Of a stretch of 64,000 bases of DNA, positions 59,201-64,000 are shown one piece after another. The notes under the pieces are model-generated. The model was not told the origin of the DNA. It ran no database searches and saw only the letters and a list, made by a program, of their open reading frames with translations. The stretch's first letter is position 1. The number at the start of each line of letters is the position of its first letter. The stretch lies in NCBI GenBank assembly GCA_003255065.1, contig QAOA01003736.1, forward strand, positions 632,226-696,225, in the 5' to 3' direction. Source of the DNA: Cercis canadensis (taxonomy: Eukaryota; Streptophyta; Magnoliopsida; Fabales; Fabaceae). The position numbers and the translations under genes are program-made.

Positions 59201-62200
59201 AGATTTGTAGCTTTTTGAAAAATTGTTTTCATGAATGAATCTAAGATACGCTTACACCAAATACATCCTCAAGATTAAGAATCATCTGAGTTGAAACATA
59301 TCCTTTAATCTGGGGTGGTTAATTCACCTACAATGCTTGAACTTTTATGGCATAAACTTATGACAATAAGTGGTGGGTGACATTGAAATATTAGGAACCA
59401 AAATTATTTAAAAAAGAAAAGAAAAAGATTTATTTTTCCTTAAAATATATTGTTTTCAGTTAACAAAGTGGTATACATAAATCCTTCTATTTGCTTGATC
59501 CAAGATGAGGAAAGCTTGTTGAAAGTGATAAAAAAAATAAAATAAAATTATGAGAATATCATTTAATAGCCTTATCTTCATTCAAAGGTATTCCTCTCAG
59601 GGATTTTCAGATCCACTAAAAGATACTAAGATAGTTCAGTTTATCTGGCTCTTCTATGATGGATTACAAATTACCCCAAAGCTCAAGCTGACATGAAAAG
59701 ATCCTAAACGCATATCATGCATAACACACAACAACTTCCCTGGTGCACATGTCGTGTAGACCATTAACTGAAAACGCAATATAAATCATTGGAAAAGACA
59801 TACCACTGAAATACCATTGATAAGCTGTTATACTTTTCTTCGTATATTTTTTGTCTCTGATTTTTTTATTATATAAAAGATGATAAACTTCAGGATGTAA
59901 TTTCATTATAGACACTCCTATCCAAAACATTACTATTGAAAAAGGAATGTAAGGGAAAAATAATACTTATGGACTATTGCAATCAAGGATATCTTCAATT
60001 TTATGGTCTCTCTGGTGTGCTGCAAAGTCAGAATATCAGGTTATGGCTGTAACTAGTTGAAAAACTAAACCAACTTCTCTAAAATATAAGGAAATCGCTT
60101 CACTTTGCAACAAACCAGTATCATTTACAACTAAAAAACACATTCAGATCTTTCAAGGGTTACTCTGTGCTGGCACAAACATAAACTCTTACAACAATTA
60201 GAGATGTGATGAATGAATGGCTTCCCAAAATCCACATCAAATCATCACATCTCACTGTGAAGGAGTCCTGAGAGGGTCAATATGCAATGTGTGTAGGCAT
60301 AGGCCTTCCAAATTGAATAGGTTTATCATGCAGACAAATGCAAATCAGAAACATCTAAGAACAGTTGTCCTCAAATTCTGGATTTATAAAATAGAGGCTA
60401 GATGCAAATCAGAAAACAAAAATCTACAAGCCAACATAAATGTGCTATAGTTTAACATTGTTGTAACTAAAATAATTATAATAGAATAATTGTGACTACC
60501 TCAGTAATATAAATCTCTTCTGTATCAGGGGTATATGCAAAAACCTTCATCTGAATCAGATATTGATGACCAGAAACAATGTACCAACGGGCCATTGAAG
60601 GAATGGATCTGATTCCTTCCACAGGATCACCAGAAGTAGATAAAGGTGTTATGTATAAACATAAAGAATCTGGTAGGACCACATTCAGTGAAGACACTTG
60701 TACATGGCCAGCAACCCTTGTATCTTCAACAATGACAGTTGTCACTCCCAAGTTCAGAGCATATGCTAACCCCATCATGGAATCAACCTGAGCAACTGAA
60801 GCATTTGACACTGTCCACCGATGATGTGGTGATGGTAAAGTGACCACTACAAATGCCAGAGAAAATAATGGTAAGATCATTGATAAAATGCTAACCTACA
60901 GCATAAAACAATCAATGATATAAAAGTAACAAGTATCTATGAATTGTTTACAATAATAATGGTCAAATTTTTGGAGTAGAAGAAAAAAAATACACAATCA
61001 GCAACCTATCTTTTAAGTAGCTAGTTTCAACCATTGTTCAGAACCCATAGAAAAGACAAAATTATGCTTGTACTGATTGCCACTATGGTGCCACTGCAAC
61101 AATACTTTAGTTTTGAGAGAGTAATTTGCTAAAATAGAACAAAAATGGAAGAGAAGAACTTTGTATAATGTAAAAGTAGTTTAGCAGGGATTCATCTTGA
61201 TTCTCCTGATGCTTCTCGGTCTGCTGCGCTTGTTGATTAAGATTCTTGAGTGGCCTTTGGTATTTTGAATTATGTAGGTCTACCTCTGGGTGGTTACCTT
61301 AATGGGTGTGAGATCCTTGATTGGCATTCCCCTCCCAACGTGAATAAGGTAGTAATTGATCAATATAAAGAAGCCATAAAAGAAATATATCCTTATATTT
61401 GTTTTTCCACGTTAACAGAAATTGAATACAAGAAAGAGAAATATTAAATAATAAATGTGGCAGATCACATGGTCAATAATCCTTTCCTTTTTTATTGAAA
61501 AATAATTTATTAATAGAAAGAAGAAAACTGTAGAGAAGGAGTGAAAGGAATCCTCCTAGAACAGCCAAAAAACAGCAAAACAGAGTCCCCATCTATAAAT
61601 GGTCAATAATCCTAGCGGCTAGTTCTGCAATTTGACAGCATAATGACAGAGACATAGGATTCACAACTTTAAAGGACTATTGTAAAAATTTAAAATGAAA
61701 AGTAAACAATATAAGTAAACCTTGAGGAACATTCCCACGGATAACTTTGAGAGTATAGGGAAGGACTGCACCAACAAGGATATTAACTGGTGAGGGAGGT
61801 TCAAGTGAGATGGCTTCTGCTACAGTTAGTACAATCTGATCAGCCAAATTTGTTAATTGTGGCTCAAGCAACCGCGCTGAAACAATCTCATGGCCAATCT
61901 CAATTCCCTTTACCACAAATAAATCTGAAAATACGCCCTGCATCACAAGACCAAGGAAACATGTTGGACAGTCTCAAATATGCGTTATAAACAGTGGCTT
62001 AACACATTCAAACTGCTAGCAGACTTACACTGTCTTCAAGTCTTATTTGTATATCCAAGTCCCCAAAAAGTCCCCCACAATCACTAAGGGGAGAATCCTT
62101 TAGAGGAACATTAACAAGGTGATGAGGCAATTCTTTGGCTTCAGGAATAAGCTGCCACATGAATTGTAAGCCAACTAATGAAGAAAATACATTTTCTGCA

Positions 62201-63493
62201 GTACAGTAGACAAGTGAAATAAATATCTCCAATCAGACCACAATATAATTAAGGAGGAAAAGAGGATGCATATGATGGTGGTGGAATCCCATAATCTAAA
62301 TGTATGGAACACAACAACTCCCAAGCTTCATACATAATCAATAACATCTTATAAATACCTTCACTATCAAAGGCACGGATACGTAGTGTAGCAAGCCCAT
62401 CTAGATCAAGCTTAATGGAATTATGAAATATCTGGACTCTAGATATGTTGTCAATGAAGACTTTGCAGCGAATTATAATTCCAGAATGCACATCAGCAGC
62501 ATAAATGGCTGTCTCCTTTCGACCACTATAAGGGGCAATTGATTGCAGCCTTGCACTAGTTGAGCACTGACTACTTGAATTATATTCAGGTAAAACAGAT
62601 AAAATATCATGATGATCCCATGACCTATAAATTTGTTAAAGGAAAGCAAAAGATCAGAATCAATTTAATAATAATTAAAGAGGCGGAATAAATAACAGTT
62701 ATCTTTTCACAACGAGCAAGTAATTGTCACTTTCACTGTTACCTTTAAAGACTTATGAACCATGTGGTGTTCTGTCAATCTGACTGACAAAACTAAAGAA
62801 CTCTAGTTGCATTGATATCCATACAAAGACAGTGATAAGAAATTACGAGGGAACTTAAGTCTGGAATTGCAATTTTACAATCAAATATTTGGAATAATAT
62901 ACAAGGACAATGACAGAAAACTTGCACACTCCTATTGAGCTAGAAATGGACCATTAAAGTGAAGACTTAACGCTTTTCCAACTTCACAGACACACACCCC
63001 ACATATATACTCATACACAAAGGAAAGTAGCTCTCACGCATTAACACTTAAACTTCCAAAGGACTTCAACAGAATTATTAACATGCAAATTCCCAACAAC
63101 TGGAGTCTCCGTTTTGAATTATTTAAACTTCTTGTCATGTATATAAACAGGGGAAGGGGGGGAGATCTTTATTCAGCTTAACTTACACGACATTCAACTT
63201 TTCCAGCCAAACTTAGTTTCTCTTCCAAATTTTCTCTCCAATTAAGTGTGATCAAAGTCTGAACACCAAAGAAAATAATGCATTACTTAGACAGATTAAA
63301 TACAAAACGGAAGAAAGCCCCACCATTTGAAGCAACCGTCACTTCCTTGAAGCCTGTACTCTACAGGGAATGTCATTTTGGGTGGCAACAGTAAATTAAC
63401 ATCTGCAATGTGAGGGCCAGAAGCAGCATATGACGTAGCCTGCCCCACCCACCCTCCCACCACAAGGCAAATGAGCAACATAGAGAGCTTCAT
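41254..63493 (-). CDS. GP210: Nuclear pore membrane glycoprotein GP210 (NUP210 family)
   Basis: I can splice 36 coding exons (5862 nt, 1953 aa, fully in phase), close to the roughly 1.9 thousand residues of plant GP210. Exons from the start: 63493-63324, 62624-62359, 62195-62029, 61937-61721, 60846-60500, 58785-58606, 58386-58248, 58164-58016, 57639-57528, 57444-56849, 56748-56625, 56541-56267, 54730-54623, 54409-54347, 54036-53845, 52390-52331, 52240-52172, 51912-51766, 51663-51544, 51383-51264, 50210-50055, 49974-49912, 48324-48197, 47393-46979, 46508-46406, 46314-46202, 45866-45795, 45112-45037, 44148-44041, 43679-43538, 43436-43365, 43269-43053, 42778-42712, 42389-42298, 41800-41740, 41609-41254. 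The N-terminus MKLSMLLICLVVGGWVGQ is a signal peptide. The lumenal part has Ig-like repeats (for example VVSVDVVSGMTEAIGEG, BID_2-like). A transmembrane helix lies at about 1857-1884 (INIAFWASITGCLLLLIG). A short cytoplasmic tail follows. The protein anchors the nuclear pore in the pore membrane. GTG/upstream extensions were rejected in favour of ATG 63493. Confidence 0.93.
42069..42103. repeat. CT-rich microsatellite in a GP210 intron
   Basis: TTTCTCTTTCTTTCTCTCTC followed by more CT repeats. It is a simple repeat within the intron 41801-42297, not near a splice junction. Confidence 0.85.
43626..44056. repeat. 215-bp duplication around a single N, cutting across two GP210 exons
   Basis: Sequence 43626-43840 is repeated at 43842-44056, with the N at 43841 and at least two single-base differences (GTTTGCAG against GTTTGTAG, and one C/A in the AATCACATAAA stretch). 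The left copy contains the true 5' part of the exon 43679-43538 and a false copy of the 3' end of the exon 44148-44041. The right copy contains the reverse. Correct GP210 splicing is still possible using 44041 and 43679. This looks like an unmerged overlap of contig ends. Confidence 0.88.
44410..44485. repeat. TA and TAA microsatellites in a GP210 intron
   Basis: A run of about 13 TA/AT units is followed by TAATAATAATAA and then TTATTATTATTATTATTATT-type sequence that is its reverse complement. The tract lies in the intron 44149-45036 and can form a hairpin. Confidence 0.85.
49250..49720 (+). pseudogene. LINE-type reverse transcriptase relic (zinc-binding C-terminal part) in a GP210 intron
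   Basis: In the intron 48325-49911, antisense to GP210, broken frames read SKVSYLVWTASLEKISTAKK. Then, after a stop, come EMFDYLLLHCLAAQLLWSLA and, further on, MWSTWLERGAHIFNSKEKSF. These match the order of the zf-RVT region at the end of plant non-LTR retrotransposon polyproteins (W.A..K..T, E..DHLLLHC..A..LW, W..W.ERN.R.F). Stops and shifts show it is dead. No full element was found. Confidence 0.6.
55140..55480 (-). pseudogene. LINE C-terminal relic in a GP210 intron
   Basis: On the minus strand within the intron 54731-56266, a frame reads SSSLLWDKFVFMASLWCSVH then GFFQEMSLVHKRKDWR. This is the typical last segment of plant LINE ORF2 proteins, followed by a poly-T/A-rich tail toward 55140. 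It lies in the same orientation as GP210. It is only a 3' fragment. Confidence 0.55.
55909..56343. repeat. 217-bp duplication around a single N, copying part of a GP210 exon
   Basis: Sequence 55909-56125 is repeated at 56127-56343, with the N at 56126. The right copy carries the real 3' part of the exon 56541-56267 (ending RFLVLQNESGL). The left copy carries a second, orphan copy of it at about 56050-56125 without the rest of the exon. It is almost certainly an assembly overlap rather than a biological duplication. Confidence 0.88.
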
Positions 63494-64000
63494 GATCTTC
63501 GAGCTCGTTGAGATCACAGAACTCTAAAAGGATTTTGCATTATACTGAGGAAATAATACAAAAATCTAATAAGCACCTGAGAACTGAGTTTAACTGAAGG
63601 AAACTGCTCGATTCAGGGTTTAGGGTTTTGGGGAGTAGGAAAGAGAAGGGGAGTGAGAAGCTGTTGATCGCACTAATGTAATACGTGGCATTAGGTGATT
63701 GGAAAAGAACGGAAAAGAACTGAAAGTTAATGTCGTCGGACCCCAACACTTGGCGAAGATATAGAGCATTCTCGTGTTTTGTGGCAGGGTACTTGGGTCT
63801 ATTCACCGTCATGATGAAAGTTCTTTATTAGTTTATTTCGAGTAAAAGTTGCTTAAATGTACAGCACTTTCCAAATTCCAAGTATGAGCGTATTTTTCTT
63901 CCTAAGATAAGTGCGAACTTCATGTGGTAAAATATTAGTTAAATTACACAACGGTTCTTAAAGTTTGTATTTTTTTTTTTGTTAATTTTATATTTTTATA
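63494..64000 (-). promoter_or_regulatory. 5' leader and promoter region of GP210
   Basis: A GT donor on the minus strand (CTCAG|GTGCTT at about 63576) close to the start codon suggests a small intron in the 5' leader. Upstream sequence to about 63830 is of mixed composition; the right end beyond it is AT-rich. No upstream gene was recognised before the window ends. Confidence 0.45.

Noticed and set aside
59036..59275. Foldback MITE in a GP210 intron (GTAGCGTTCAATACG...CTTACACCAAATACATCC)
   Set aside because: The ends are similar only with many transitions, and I could not find a convincing target-site duplication.

Overview
This is eukaryotic, seed-plant nuclear DNA, most likely a eudicot. 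It is AT-rich, with many short GT-AG introns, TATA boxes and polypurine or poly-T tracts. The genes belong to plant-typical families: a D6PK-type AGC kinase with a YRD/DFD kinase core, a chalcone-isomerase-like FAP relative, and a plant GP210 nucleoporin. I cannot name the species. Every gene model below was spliced by hand from the sequence. Each intact model gives an uninterrupted reading frame with consistent intron phases.

Layout from left to right: (1) an RRP8-type rRNA methyltransferase, + strand, 9 exons, 809-3482; (2) a broken chalcone-isomerase-like/FAP gene, +, 5200-6100; (3) a glucose-6-phosphate 1-epimerase-like gene, -, 8 exons, 6601-9201; (4) about 6 kb without genes, holding two hAT-like non-autonomous elements and a decayed SINE; (5) an ARM-repeat protein, +, 2 exons, 15245-16675; (6) a sucrase/ferredoxin-like (Apd1/Aim32) protein, -, 5 exons, 18070-21874, with a short SINE in an intron; (7) a D6PK-like AGC kinase, -, 2 coding exons, 24648-27568; (8) about 5 kb without genes, with a G-box cluster and a Mutator-like MITE; (9) a small conserved plant protein, -, 3 exons, 33448-35828; (10) a two-RRM glycine-rich hnRNP, -, 6 exons, 37523-40209; (11) the very large nuclear-pore gene GP210, -, 36 coding exons, 41254-63493, about 1953 aa, with LINE relics in its introns.

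From memory, GP210, the RRM protein, the sucrase/ferredoxin-like protein and RRP8 have Arabidopsis counterparts close together on chromosome 5 (around At5g40480-At5g40530). The window therefore looks like a conserved microsyntenic block into which other genes and transposable elements have been interspersed. The genes share no pathway. They are independent housekeeping or signalling genes.

Assembly quality needs attention. Nine N positions are present. At six of them the sequence to the left of the N is repeated to the right, by up to about 217 bp, as if overlapping contig ends were joined without merging. Two of these duplications fall on GP210 exons and would mislead automatic annotation. 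I found no CRISPR, no functional tRNA or rRNA gene and no clearly new molecular system. The most notable items are the transposon relics with intact target-site duplications, the decayed FAP gene, an epimerase with two unusual substitutions in a conserved loop, and the assembly-join duplications.
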